In this document: positions 33,389-42,831 of the stretch, one piece after another
How the letters are laid out: each line of letters begins with the position of its first letter
Position numbering within the stretch: position 1 is the stretch's first letter
Assembly (NCBI RefSeq): GCF_017833295.1
Contig: NZ_JAFIBW010000001.1
Span: forward strand, 372,001-436,000
Length of the DNA stretch: 64,000 bases
Direction of reading: 5' to 3'
From: Methylobacterium sp. PvR107
GTDB taxonomy: Bacteria > Pseudomonadota > Alphaproteobacteria > Rhizobiales > Beijerinckiaceae
Made by a program: the position numbers and the translations under genes
Notes under the pieces: model-generated
What the model was told of the DNA's origin: nothing
The model's database searches: none
Seen by the model: the letters and a program-made list of their open reading frames with translations, nothing else

Positions 33389-34585
33389 ATGGATGCCGTT
33401 GCCGACCTGCCGCTGTCCGGGATCCGCGTGCTCGATCTGTCCCGGGTCCTGGCCGGGCCCTGGTGCGCGCAGGTTCTGGGTGACCTCGGCGCCGACGTGA
33501 TCAAGGTCGAGCATCCGGAGCGCGGCGACGACACCCGCGACTGGGGCGTGCCGACGAGCCCCGGCAACACCTCGTATTTCGACAGCGTGAACCGCAACAA
33601 GCGCTCGATCGGGATCGACCTCGCGACGCCCGAGGGACTGGCGATCGTGAAAGCGCTGGCCCGTGAGAGCGACGTGCTGGTCCAGAACTTCAAGACTGGT
33701 GGCGCCGAGAAGCTCGGCCTCGGCTACGAAGACCTGTCGGCGGAGAATTCGGGGCTGATCTACTGCTCGATCGCCGGCTATGCGTCGGACGGCTCGGAGG
33801 CCGGCCGGCCGGGCTACGACCTCGTCGTGCAGGGCGAGTCCGGCGTGATGGCGCTCAACGGCGAGGCCGGCGGACCGCCCCTGAAGTTCGGGGTGGCGGC
33901 GGTCGACCTCTTCACCGGGCAGTTCGCCGCGCAGGCCGTGCTGGCCGCCCTGTTCCAGCGGGAGCGGACGGGGCGCGGTAAGGCGATCGACCTCGCCCTG
34001 TTCGATTGCGGCGTGGCGCTGACCTCCTATTACGGATTGGAAGCGCTGGCCCGCGGTATCGACCCGCCCCGCTACGGCAACGCCCACCCGTCGATCGTCC
34101 CCTACGGGGTGTTCGAAGCCGGCGACGGGCCGGTGGTGATCACGGTCGGCAATAACGGCCAGTACCGCCGCTTCTGCGAGCAGGTGCTGGACCGCCCGGA
34201 CCTCGTCGCCGACCCGCGCTTCGCCACCAACCTTGACCGGTCGCGCAACCGCGCCGCCTTCATCCCGGTGCTGGAAGCCGAACTCGCCAAGTGGGCGCGC
34301 GCGCCGCTGATCGCGCGCCTCAGGGCCGCGGGCATCCCCTGCGGCGAGGTGATGGGCCTACGCGAGGCGCTCACCTGCGACCGAACCCAGGAGGCCGGGC
34401 TGGTGGTCGCGGCGCCGGGGAACGCCCACGTCATCGCGCCGCCCTACCGGCTCGACGGTCGCAGGCTGCCGGTGCGCCGCATGCCGCCGAGCCTGGGCGA
34501 TTCGAGCCGCGAGATCCTCGCGGAGCGGCTGGACTATCCGGACGCGGCGCGGGACGCGCTCGTGGCGAAGGGCGTGCTTCGCTAG
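33389..34585 (+). CDS. CaiB/BaiF family CoA-transferase
   Basis: A 398-residue class III CoA-transferase. Hallmarks: LSGIRVLDLSRVLAGPWCAQ, LGDLGADVIKVEHPERGDDTR, VNRNKRSIGIDLATPEG, the catalytic Asp region GRPGYDLVVQGESGVMALNG and GRGKAIDLALFD. The family moves CoA between organic acids, for example succinyl-CoA to a dicarboxylate. The pim operon here lacks a pimA ligase, so this enzyme could activate the diacid instead (inference). It starts 12 bp after the iclR gene and ends the operon. Confidence 0.88.
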   Translation: MDAVADLPLSGIRVLDLSRVLAGPWCAQVLGDLGADVIKVEHPERGDDTRDWGVPTSPGNTSYFDSVNRNKRSIGIDLATPEGLAIVKALARESDVLVQNFKTGGAEKLGLGYEDLSAENSGLIYCSIAGYASDGSEAGRPGYDLVVQGESGVMALNGEAGGPPLKFGVAAVDLFTGQFAAQAVLAALFQRERTGRGKAIDLALFDCGVALTSYYGLEALARGIDPPRYGNAHPSIVPYGVFEAGDGPVVITVGNNGQYRRFCEQVLDRPDLVADPRFATNLDRSRNRAAFIPVLEAELAKWARAPLIARLRAAGIPCGEVMGLREALTCDRTQEAGLVVAAPGNAHVIAPPYRLDGRRLPVRRMPPSLGDSSREILAERLDYPDAARDALVAKGVLR

Positions 34586-34610
34586 TGCGCGGCGCCGGTG
34601 CGCGGGCCTC

Positions 34611-35597
34611 TCACGTGGAAAGGGGAGGCTCAGACAGTCTCCCGCCTGTGTCCGCGCTGCGCGCGCGGGCATCCGCCAGCACCCGCGTCAGGGACACGTC
34701 CCAATCGACCTGCGGCCGCCAGCCGGTGGCGGCCTGCAGGCGGCTGGCATCGCCGGCGGCGAGCGGGATCTCGGTCGGACGCACCCGCTCGGGCGCAGTC
34801 CGGACCTCGAAAGGCACGCGCGCTCGGGCGCGCAGATCCGCGAGCACGCTGGCGATCGGGCGCGCATGGCCCGAGCTGATGTTGAACACGCTCCCGTCCG
34901 CCAGCGACTCCGCCCGGCCGATCAGGTCGGCATAGGCCTGCGCCACGTCTGTGACGTCGAGGAAATCGCGGGCGGAGGAGAGATTGCCGATCGCGAGGCA
35001 CGGCGGCACCAGCCCGGCCTCGATGCGGGCGATCTGGCGCGCGAAGGAGGCCACGACGAAGCGCTCGTCCTGGCCCGGCCCGATATGGTTGAACGGCCGC
35101 AAGACGACGAGCTTCACGCCGATCCGGGGGAGCAGGTCGCGCAGCAGCTGCTCGCCGACCCATTTCGACCGGGCGTACGTGTTGCGCGGCAGGGGCTCGG
35201 CCGCTTCCGTGAGGGCGTGCCCGGCCAGGAAGGCGCTGCCGTAGACCTCACCGGAGCTGACGAAGAAGAACGTGCAACCCGGCACCGCCTCGACGGCGGC
35301 GACGAGGTTCATCAGGCCGTTGACGTTCACCCGCCACGTCTGCCCGGGCCCGCTGGCGGAGTCGGCCACCGAAGCGAGACCGGCGAGGTGCAGGATCGCG
35401 GTCGGCCGGAAGCGGGCCACGAAGCCGCTGAGTGCGGCTTCGTCGAGAAGGTCGAGAGTCTCATAGGTGACGCCCGCCGCCAGATCCGGCAGCGTCCCCC
35501 GGCCGATTCCCGCCACGCGGTCGCCTGCCTCAGCCAGCAGCGGAAGCACATGCCCGCCGACGAAGCCTGCGGCGCCGGTGACGAGAATACGTCTCAC
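34611..35597 (-). CDS. NAD-dependent sugar epimerase/dehydratase (GDP-6-deoxy-mannose reductase-like)
   Basis: A 328-residue extended SDR. N-terminal NAD motif VTGAAGFVGGHVLPLL; Ser in FFFVSSGEVYGS; catalytic YxxxK as YARSKWVGE (Tyr about residue 141); VLRPFNHIGPGQDERFVVASF and RDFLDVTDVAQAYADLI are typical of Rmd-type GDP-4-keto-6-deoxymannose reductases, which make GDP-rhamnose. The exact sugar cannot be fixed without the partner dehydratase, which is not in the window. Monocistronic, convergent with the CoA-transferase. Confidence 0.82.
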   Translation of the reverse strand: MRRILVTGAAGFVGGHVLPLLAEAGDRVAGIGRGTLPDLAAGVTYETLDLLDEAALSGFVARFRPTAILHLAGLASVADSASGPGQTWRVNVNGLMNLVAAVEAVPGCTFFFVSSGEVYGSAFLAGHALTEAAEPLPRNTYARSKWVGEQLLRDLLPRIGVKLVVLRPFNHIGPGQDERFVVASFARQIARIEAGLVPPCLAIGNLSSARDFLDVTDVAQAYADLIGRAESLADGSVFNISSGHARPIASVLADLRARARVPFEVRTAPERVRPTEIPLAAGDASRLQAATGWRPQVDWDVSLTRVLADARARSADTGGRLSEPPLST

Positions 35598-35662
35598 GAC
35601 CGGTCTGCCGATCTTTGCCTCGAGAGCGGAGTCGCCGCGCGGTCTCGAACAGGAACTGTCAC

Positions 35663-36889
35663 CTAGCCCAGCTTCCGGGAGCCCCAGCGGACGCCCATGC
35701 TGCCCTGCCCGCCCCCCGGCGAACTGCCCGCATCGGCGCCGATCGCCGGGCCCGAGGCGGTCATCGGCCTGTGCTGGGAGCCGGCCGCAAGCGGCTGCGA
35801 CGCCAGCGTGTCGGGCACCTCGGACAGGTATTCCTCGTCCCGGTCGGTGTTGAACTGTCCCGCCTTGCGGAATGTCCAGAGATAGCCCGGAACCACGGCC
35901 TCGGCGGCCGTCGGGGTGATCCCGATACCCTCGAAGGTCCGCCCCTCGGCCCTGGCGGCCTCCGAGACGATGTTGTCGTTCTGGAGCAGGGTGACCTGAT
36001 CGCGGGTGAGCTTCAGCGTGTCCGGCAGGAGGCCGAAGGTCAGGGTGTCGGCGATCTCCAGCAGGCGTGCCTGGAGCTTGGCGGCCGGAAGCGGCAGGTC
36101 GATGACAGGGCGCTTCCGCCGGATCGTCTTGAGCATGTAGCGCACGAAATGTTCCAGCGTGCCCACCTCCGGGCCGCCGAGTTCGTAGACCCGGCCGCCG
36201 GCCAAGGTGCCGTCGACCGCGCGGGCAATCGCCTCGGCGACGTCGCCCACGAAGGCGGGCTGGAAGCGCGACTGGCCACCCGCCAGGGGCAGGACCGGAA
36301 GCGCCCGGGCGAGGCTGGCGAAGCGGTTGAAGAAGCCGTCGCCCGGTCCGAAGATCAGCGAGGGCCGGAACACCACCGCGTCCGGGCAGGCGGCGAAGAC
36401 CCGCGCCTCACCGTCCGCCTTGGTGCGGGCGTAGAGCGACGGCGAGGCCGGATCGGCGCCGATCGCCGAGACGTGGATCATCCGGGCGCCCAGCCGGGCG
36501 GCGGCGCGGGCGATCGCCTCGGCTCCGTCGACCTGCAGCTTGGCGAAGCTCTGCGAGCCGGTTTCCTGCAGGATGCCGACGAGGTTGATCAGCACGTCCG
36601 AACGCTCGGCGGCGCGGGTCACCGAATCGGGGTAGCGGAGGTTCGCCTGGACGGCCACGATCTGGTTGACCTGCCCCAGCGGCTGCAGGAACAGCGCGAG
36701 GTCCGGCCGGCGCACCGCGACGCGGATCCGGTAGCCGCGCTTGGCCAGGGCCCGCACCACGTGCCGGCCCAGGAAGCCCGAGCCGCCGTAGATCGTCACG
36801 AGCTGGGATTGCGGGCGCAGCGGCCCCGACCCCGTGAGGGGCGCCGCGTCCCGGGACGTGTTCGCAGTCGTGGTCTCTTGGCCGGTCAT
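35663..36889 (-). CDS. Complex I NDUFA9-like SDR protein
   Basis: A 408-residue atypical SDR. The NADPH fingerprint VTIYGGSGFLGRHVVRALAKR sits at about residues 30-50. LINLVGILQETGSQSFAKLQ, MIHVSAIGADPASPSLYART and VFRPSLIFGPGDGFFNRFA match NDUFA9-type accessory proteins of NADH:quinone oxidoreductase in alphaproteobacteria and mitochondria. The C-terminal ~70 residues are Ser/Ala/Gly-rich and likely flexible. ATG at 36889 begins before the conserved region; the longer frame is not supported. Role in the respiratory chain is inferred by family. Confidence 0.85.
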   Translation of the reverse strand: MTGQETTTANTSRDAAPLTGSGPLRPQSQLVTIYGGSGFLGRHVVRALAKRGYRIRVAVRRPDLALFLQPLGQVNQIVAVQANLRYPDSVTRAAERSDVLINLVGILQETGSQSFAKLQVDGAEAIARAAARLGARMIHVSAIGADPASPSLYARTKADGEARVFAACPDAVVFRPSLIFGPGDGFFNRFASLARALPVLPLAGGQSRFQPAFVGDVAEAIARAVDGTLAGGRVYELGGPEVGTLEHFVRYMLKTIRRKRPVIDLPLPAAKLQARLLEIADTLTFGLLPDTLKLTRDQVTLLQNDNIVSEAARAEGRTFEGIGITPTAAEAVVPGYLWTFRKAGQFNTDRDEEYLSEVPDTLASQPLAAGSQHRPMTASGPAIGADAGSSPGGGQGSMGVRWGSRKLG

Positions 36890-37108
36890 CGCCGTGGTCT
36901 CGGTCCGCGCGCGCCCGGAGGCGCCCTCTTGCGGCCTACTTAGAGCGGGGGGCGCGGGCGTTGCAATCAGGGGCCATCCGATCTTTCCGTTTTGACACCC
37001 GCGCGCAATGCACGCGATCCAAGACTGGGAACGGCTGCCGGTTCTGCGCATTCCTCCGGACCCGTTCAACCCGCCGGACCCTGACACAGGCCGCGCCGGA
37101 GAGGCCCG

Positions 37109-37315
37109 ATGATTGTAGGGATGCTGATCTCTGCGGCGATCGCCGCGTTCGGGCTACTGGTCGCCCTCGGCCGCATCGGCCATCCGATCGACGCCCAGCT
37201 CGTCAGCAATTACGGCTGGAGCATCCTGATCATCGGCGTCGCCCTGTTCGTGCTGTTCGCCGTCCGCCACTTCGCCCGGACGCGCCGGGCGCGATCCCCG
37301 CGCCGGTCCGCCTGA
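37109..37315 (+). CDS. Small two-helix membrane protein, unknown
   Basis: A 68-residue protein with two hydrophobic helices (MLISAAIAAFGLLVALGRI and WSILIIGVALFVLFAVRHF) and a basic C-terminus (RTRRARSPRRSA). No family recognised. The ATG is preceded by GGAGAGGCCC. A TTGACA at 36992-36997 could be a -35 box. It is divergent from the NDUFA9-like gene and convergent with the MBL hydrolase. Confidence 0.55.
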   Translation: MIVGMLISAAIAAFGLLVALGRIGHPIDAQLVSNYGWSILIIGVALFVLFAVRHFARTRRARSPRRSA

Positions 37316-37335
37316 CGCGGCCGCTCCGGCGACGC

Positions 37336-38262
37336 TCAGGCCACCTTGACCCGTCGGCGCATCTCCCGTGCGACGGCGGGGCGGCTCACCGTCCGGGGCG
37401 CGCCCACCGTGATGCTCTGGCGCTCGCGGGCGATGAAGGCCGTGGGCATCTCGGCCTGGAGATCGGCCTCCATGTCCCGCAGGTTCGTATCGGAATGGGC
37501 CGGGTGGAGGTGGATGATGGCCAATGCCTTCACGCCCGCCGCCCGCGCCAGCTCCACGCCCTTCTGCCACGTGGAATGCCCCCAGCCCCGGCAGGTCGGG
37601 TACTCGCCGTCGGTGAACATGCCGTCGTAGACCATCAGGTCTGCCCCGCTGACGAACCGAACGAGTTCCGGATCCGGCCAGGGGTCGCTGTGCTCGATGT
37701 CGCTGATGAGGCACAGGCGCCGGCCGGCATGCTCGAACCGGTAACCCACCGAGCCCTGCGGATGGTTCAGCGGGATCGTGTCGACCCGCGCTCCGTCCGG
37801 GAAGGTCAGCGTCTGTCCCGCCTCGAACCCATGATGGTTGAAGGTGCAGCACAGTTTGTCGAGCGTAACCGGGAAGAGCGGCGGCGCGAACAGGCGGTCG
37901 AGCGTCGGGCCGGCCGATTCGCCGCCGAGATTGCCGCAATAGGTGTTGATCACCCGGTTGCAGTCGAGGACCGCCGGCTTGAAGAAGGGGAGACCCGCCG
38001 TGTGGTCGAGATGCAGGTGGCTGAACAGCAGATCGACTTCCCGGGGCAGGTCGGTCCGGTGACCCTGGCCGAGGTTGTAGATGCCTGAACCCGCGTCGAC
38101 GATGAACATCCGTCGGCCGCAGCAGACCTCGATGCAGGGCGTGCTGCCGCCGAACTCGGCGTATTGCGGGCCGCTGACAGGGGTCGAGCCGCGGACGCCC
38201 CAGAAGCGGAGGACGAGGTCCTGGTCGGCCGCCGGGAGGATCGGCTCGGAACAGTTGGACAT
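37336..38262 (-). CDS. MBL-fold metallo-hydrolase
   Basis: A 308-residue metallo-beta-lactamase-fold enzyme. LRFWGVRGSTPV at the N-terminus, the zinc motif SHLHLDHTAGLP, IDHP-type NHPQGSVGYR, LISDIEH and AIIHLHPAHSD place it near the cyclic-phosphodiesterase/RNase Z-like group with the WGVRGS hallmark. Some such proteins are sensors in signal transduction; here the substrate is unknown. The ATG at 38262 is used; a GTG at 38271 would add three codons. Cytoplasmic; monocistronic. Confidence 0.83.
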   Translation of the reverse strand: MSNCSEPILPAADQDLVLRFWGVRGSTPVSGPQYAEFGGSTPCIEVCCGRRMFIVDAGSGIYNLGQGHRTDLPREVDLLFSHLHLDHTAGLPFFKPAVLDCNRVINTYCGNLGGESAGPTLDRLFAPPLFPVTLDKLCCTFNHHGFEAGQTLTFPDGARVDTIPLNHPQGSVGYRFEHAGRRLCLISDIEHSDPWPDPELVRFVSGADLMVYDGMFTDGEYPTCRGWGHSTWQKGVELARAAGVKALAIIHLHPAHSDTNLRDMEADLQAEMPTAFIARERQSITVGAPRTVSRPAVAREMRRRVKVA

Positions 38263-38467
38263 GGCGATCACGAATCTGCGGACAGACGGTCCCGATCCAT
38301 TATGATCGAAACCCCGTCGCCGTTCCGGGAAGGTAGAAGTGAATACGGCAGGCCGACGGGACAGGAGTACCGCTCATCCCCTGCCGTACCATGAATTGGT
38401 GTGCCGTGAGCCGCTGCGATGTGCGGCCGCGCACACGGATGGGCCGCTGTCCGGGGTCGCTGCATGC

Positions 38468-39661
38468 CTAGAGGCTCTCGGCCGAGGCCAGGAGCTCGGG
38501 TACCGAGCCGGACAGATTCGGGCGGCCGGCGAGCGTGCTACCGAGGCCGGCAGCCAGCCAGGAGGGCAATCCGTCACCGTAGCGCGTCGGGAGGCGGGCT
38601 GTGAGCGCCTCGAAGGGTCCGGGCGCGCGCAGGTAGGATGGGACGAAGCCCGCCATCCAGCGCGGCGACAGGACGGAATCGGGCGCGGCCCAGGCGGCCC
38701 AGACGGATTCGGGCACCGGCCGCGCGACGCGGTGGCCGGGCACGACCACCACCTCCTGCCCGGCGAAGGCCAGGGCCTCCGGCCGGCTGATGTCGCCGAC
38801 CGTCCCGCCCCGGGCCGTGTAGGCCGCCCAGAAGGCGTTCTGGCCGCCGTCCGAGTAGGTGGTGCGCACGGCGGGCTCCCCGGCCTCGGCGAGCGCCGCG
38901 ATCCGCGCCTCCTCCACGGCCCGGCGCGTGGTCACCGCCGCCTCGATCACGGGGTTGCGGGAAGGCGCGAAGGCGTAGCGGCCGGCGACCACCGAGACCT
39001 GGAGCTCCTCGCGACTCGCCTCGAACCGGTCGGAGCCGGCCTTGAGCTCGCGCCAGAAGGCGATGTTCGGGTCGGTCCGGTGCCGAGCCATGTTCTCGGC
39101 ACTCATCCGGAAGGGGTAGGACTGAAACTGGAAGGCCGCCTGCCCACCGTTCAGGGCGTCGCGGGCGATGGCGTAGATCTCGCCGACCGTGCCGTTGGTC
39201 ATGGCGAAGCAGCCCATCGACGAGCAGATGCCGTGAACCATCACGGCCGAACCGGTGCCGCCATGGGCCCGGTCGTAAGCGTTCGGATAGCCGACGTCGA
39301 AGGACAGGTAGTAATGCGAGTTCGGGTTCATCTGGCGCCGGGGCACCGTATAGAACCCCTCCGGGGTCTGCCGGTCGCCGCTCTTGCGCTTGGGCCCGAG
39401 CTGGCCGGACCAACGGCAGATCGGGAAGGTCTTGATGAAGACGTAGCCGGACGGTCCCTTCTTCCAGACCTCGATCTCCGATTCCTTCTTGTAGGCCCGG
39501 AACAGGACCGGCGAGGCGGCCGTCACGCCCTTCTGCGCCATCAGGGCGAGGGTCGCGCCGGGGATCGGCGCCTCGGCCTTTCCGGCCTGCGCGGCGGCAG
39601 GGCCGGACAGGGCCAGGAGCGTGAGGAGCGCGGCGCGCGTTATCGGGATCGTTCGAGGCAT
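38468..39661 (-). CDS. YafK/DpaA-like L,D-transpeptidase family protein
   Basis: A 397-residue exported protein with a signal peptide (ALLTLLALSGPAAAQA) and a YkuD-type catalytic domain of the YafK class. Landmarks are RAYKKESEIEVWKKGPSGY, FPICRWSGQLGPKRKSGDRQ, TPEGFYTVP and the active-site block MVHGICSSMGCFAMTNG with the nucleophile Cys. YafK (DpaA) releases Lpp from peptidoglycan; substrates of this relative are unknown. A long C-terminal region (about residues 215-397) beyond the catalytic core is unique-looking. Start at 39661 opens the signal peptide. Confidence 0.85.
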   Translation of the reverse strand: MPRTIPITRAALLTLLALSGPAAAQAGKAEAPIPGATLALMAQKGVTAASPVLFRAYKKESEIEVWKKGPSGYVFIKTFPICRWSGQLGPKRKSGDRQTPEGFYTVPRRQMNPNSHYYLSFDVGYPNAYDRAHGGTGSAVMVHGICSSMGCFAMTNGTVGEIYAIARDALNGGQAAFQFQSYPFRMSAENMARHRTDPNIAFWRELKAGSDRFEASREELQVSVVAGRYAFAPSRNPVIEAAVTTRRAVEEARIAALAEAGEPAVRTTYSDGGQNAFWAAYTARGGTVGDISRPEALAFAGQEVVVVPGHRVARPVPESVWAAWAAPDSVLSPRWMAGFVPSYLRAPGPFEALTARLPTRYGDGLPSWLAAGLGSTLAGRPNLSGSVPELLASAESL

Positions 39662-39904
39662 AGACCGTCCGCGCTGGATCAGCCGGGATGGCGCCGGACA
39701 GGCACGGCCTACCGGCCTGACCGAGTATTGCGGCGGCCGTGAGGCTGCCAGGCGGCCGAGAGCGCGGGTGGTCCGATCCGCACCGACACCGCGGATGCCA
39801 CGACGCCGACCGAAGCCGCGCGACACCCGTCAGCACGGAGCCGTTCCGATTGCCGCGCTCCGCGCGCACAGGCGGGTGGTCGATGCGTTTCGGCTGGGCC
39901 GGTC

Positions 39905-42484
39905 TCAGGCCGGGGCCGGCTCCCGTTCGAGGGCCACCGGCACGGGTGCGACCACCGCGCTGTTCTCCACGACGATCACCGCGTCGAACGGCTCGGCGCC
40001 CTCGGGCACGCCGGTCTCGGGCAGGCAGACGATGAGGCCGCGCCCGACCCGGGCGTGCCGCAGCCGGGCCAGACGGTCGCGCAGGCCCTCGGCCTTGCGC
40101 TCGTCGGCAGCGATCGCGACGACCAGGATGTCGGGCTCGCGCGCGAGGCAGCGGGTCAGCTCGATCGCCACCCGCTCACGGGCATTGATCGCGCCGTCCG
40201 CCAACGCGCCGGTGCTGGGCTGGATCTCGACCTTGCTGTCCAGGCCGAGCCCGTAGACCGAGGCCTCGAGCCCCTCCTCGGCGAGCACCCGGCGCACGAG
40301 TTCCCGCACCCGCGGCTCGGCATTGGCCTCGCCGAGGCTGATCCGACCGAACAGCAGATTCTCCTCCAGGCTGGCGGCGGGATTGACCCGGGACGGATCG
40401 TGAAACTCCACGGCGCCCGCGAGATGGGGCGGCAGCATCCGGGCGAAGGAGCGTCGCGCCTGGACCAGCCGTGCCTCGAAGTCCGCGTCGATCAGGCCGA
40501 AGCGGTGGCGCGTCTCGCTGTAGCGCAGCGCGAGGCCGATCAGGCGGATGCGGTCGCGCTGGCCTGCGGGCCCCCGACGGAGGGCCGCGGCGTTGGGCAG
40601 CCGCACCACGAGATCCTCGAAATAGCCGCGCTCCGAGGCCTGGAACAGCGAGTAGGCGTCGAACAGCGGGTGATCGTTGGGCAGGTCGGCGAAGATCTCC
40701 ACCGTGCTCCGGGCCACCGACAGGCCGATCTCGGTGAGTGGGCGCACAAGTCCCTCGGCCTCCAGCACCGCCCGGAGATAGGGATGGCGGGCGAAGCGCA
40801 GCGGCGCGAAGGCGCCGCCCACCGGCTCGCCGAACAGGATGTTCTCGCCGATGCTCGCCTGATGGTTGTAGCGGTCGGGGTCGAACGGTTCGACGAGGCG
40901 CTCGGCCCCCTTGGCGGCGAGCGCCTGCCGCATGGTCCGGCGGGCGGTGACGATCGCGGCCGCGAGCCGCGGCTGGGTCGCCGGATCGAGGCGGCCGGTC
41001 AGGCCGCGGGCGTAGACGAAGCCGTCGAGGCCCGTGAGCCGGCTGATCCCGATCAGCGCGATGTCGTCCGGGGCGCTCGCCGGGTCGGCGCCGTAGAGCA
41101 GGTTCTGTCGCAGGGAGCCTGCCATCAGGATCGCCTCCCCGGCCGCGAAGGCGATGCGGCGGGCGCGTTCCGCGGCGTCGAAGGCGCGCAGGTCCGTCCC
41201 CGCATAGGTGACGGCGCCCGCGGTCGGCTCGACCTGTCCCGCCAGCACCGCCGCCAGGGCCCGGGCGCCGCTGCCGCGGCTACCGGTGATCGCCACATGT
41301 CCCGGCATGGCCACGGCCACATCGACACCGGTCAGGCGCTCGCCCGTCGCCGGATCGAAGGCACCCACGCCCTGGGTCGCGAGGATCCCGGATCGGGGCA
41401 GCGACGGCGCGTCGTCGGTCCGGCCCGCCCGCATCCTGCGTCCCTCGAGGGACGCGATGATGCGGGCGAGGTCGCGGAATCGCGGGCGGACGGCCTTGCG
41501 TACGGTCCAGAGACGCGCGCAGGTTGCGGCGAGCCAGCCTGCGAGACCGAAGGCGCCGACCGCGGCCAGGAGGGCGGCCGGATCCACCGGCGGAGCCTGC
41601 GGTCCCGCCTGTCCTGAGCGCCACAGGGCCGTGCCGGCCGCGATCGCCGGCAGGATCACCGCCAGGGCGAGCGCCGGCGCCCGCGCATAGGCCAGCCGCG
41701 CTTCGGAGCGCGCCACGGTGGTGCGCATCGCGGTGACCCGGGCCGCGATGCGCGTCCGCTCCAGGGCCGCCGCCCCGTGGCTGCGCACGGCCGGGAGCCG
41801 CCGCACGAGGTCGTTGAGGTTCTCCTCCGCCCGTGCGCTCGTGCGCAGGCGCAATTCCTGTCGGTCCCGGACCCGCTCCAGCACCAGCCCGTAGGCGAGA
41901 CTGACGGCCCCGAGGCCCACCACGGCAGCCGGGATGAGCCGGGGTGCGGCGAGGCACGCGAAGCCCAGCGCCAGAACCAGGGCGGCCAGCGTCATCGCCG
42001 GCATCACGATGCCTGCGGCGAGCAGCCGGTCCGCCCGCGCCAGGACCTCGCCGACGATCCGGGCGAGGTTGCGCGCCTCGTCCCGGGCACCGGCCGGCGC
42101 ATCTAGGATTGCCTGCAGGACTCCCTCGCGGACCGCATCGGACGCCCGGTTCTGAGCCTTGAAGCACAGGCGCGCTACGCCCCAGCCGAGGACAGCCAGG
42201 ACCACGGCGCAGACGGCGATGCACAGGAAGGCCGCGAGTTCGAGCTCCGGCGGCCGCATCGGAAAGCCGGGTGCCAGCACGAGCTCGCGGCCCGGCAGCG
42301 CCACGGCGAGGCGCAGGAAAGGCAGGACCGGCGCCTCGTCGCGCGGCAGCACGGCGATCAGGTCGCGCAGGCACAGCAGGGCGAGGGCGCAGAGCGGCGC
42401 GCCGATCCCGACCGCGAGGGAAACCGCAGTGACGTGCAGACGCCGCGCAGCGCGCCAAGTCAGGACGAGGGGATCGGATTCCAT
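39905..42484 (-). CDS. Degenerate ABC-exporter-like protein with repeated Q-loop segments
   Basis: An 859-residue protein. Residues ~15-330 form an exporter-like membrane domain with about five or six hydrophobic helices. The nucleotide-binding half is degenerate: the Walker A position (about residues 400-408) reads GSRGSGARA, lacking the invariant Lys and Ser/Thr. The signature region reads LADGA and Walker B ILVVAIAADE, with no DE in the usual place; the H-loop reads VCLPET. Three Q-loop-like segments occur in one chain: SLRQNLLYG (~456), SIGENILFG (~545), SLEENLLFG (~705). ATG at 42484 has GGAG six bases upstream. Probably not a normal ATP-driven pump; role unknown. Confidence 0.78.
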   Translation of the reverse strand: MESDPLVLTWRAARRLHVTAVSLAVGIGAPLCALALLCLRDLIAVLPRDEAPVLPFLRLAVALPGRELVLAPGFPMRPPELELAAFLCIAVCAVVLAVLGWGVARLCFKAQNRASDAVREGVLQAILDAPAGARDEARNLARIVGEVLARADRLLAAGIVMPAMTLAALVLALGFACLAAPRLIPAAVVGLGAVSLAYGLVLERVRDRQELRLRTSARAEENLNDLVRRLPAVRSHGAAALERTRIAARVTAMRTTVARSEARLAYARAPALALAVILPAIAAGTALWRSGQAGPQAPPVDPAALLAAVGAFGLAGWLAATCARLWTVRKAVRPRFRDLARIIASLEGRRMRAGRTDDAPSLPRSGILATQGVGAFDPATGERLTGVDVAVAMPGHVAITGSRGSGARALAAVLAGQVEPTAGAVTYAGTDLRAFDAAERARRIAFAAGEAILMAGSLRQNLLYGADPASAPDDIALIGISRLTGLDGFVYARGLTGRLDPATQPRLAAAIVTARRTMRQALAAKGAERLVEPFDPDRYNHQASIGENILFGEPVGGAFAPLRFARHPYLRAVLEAEGLVRPLTEIGLSVARSTVEIFADLPNDHPLFDAYSLFQASERGYFEDLVVRLPNAAALRRGPAGQRDRIRLIGLALRYSETRHRFGLIDADFEARLVQARRSFARMLPPHLAGAVEFHDPSRVNPAASLEENLLFGRISLGEANAEPRVRELVRRVLAEEGLEASVYGLGLDSKVEIQPSTGALADGAINARERVAIELTRCLAREPDILVVAIAADERKAEGLRDRLARLRHARVGRGLIVCLPETGVPEGAEPFDAVIVVENSAVVAPVPVALEREPAPA

Positions 42485-42831
42485 GCGTCTCCGGACGGGA
42501 TCAGCCGAGGGGCCGGCCGAGGGCATAGGCCTTCGGGACCGCTGCGGGAAGGGTTGCGGTTCGAGGCCACCGCGCTGCGACATGTCGGCCCGCGTGAGCC
42601 AAGTTCTGGTCCCGGTCTGGAAGCGCTCTAGGTTACGAAGGATGCGGTGCAGATTCGACCGTGTGCGGCGACCGCGCTTCGGGACCACCTCGGGTCGCAC
42701 CGGCTGTGACGCGCGTGCGTGCCGGTGCGCCGCCTGAGTTTCGGCCGGGGGCAGAAGGTGGGACGACGCTTGCGGCGAGGGGCTGAGCAGAACGGACGGC
42801 GCCGGACCGCCGCGACGCGCGGGCGCGCCTG
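42485..42831. other. 347-bp divergent intergenic region before the act/cta operon
   Basis: No gene or repeat is evident. It must hold the promoters of the ABC-like gene (minus) and of the long respiratory operon (plus). I see no clear -35/-10 or EcfG motif. The frame of the ABC-like gene remains open into it, but without a good start. Confidence 0.4.

Noticed and set aside
37028..37054. GGAAC at 37028 as an EcfG promoter for the small membrane protein
   Set aside because: The matching CGTT at 16-17 bp is absent (ATTCC instead).
38268..38465. 65-codon minus-strand ORF upstream of the MBL hydrolase
   Set aside because: No ribosome-binding site or recognisable composition; probably chance.
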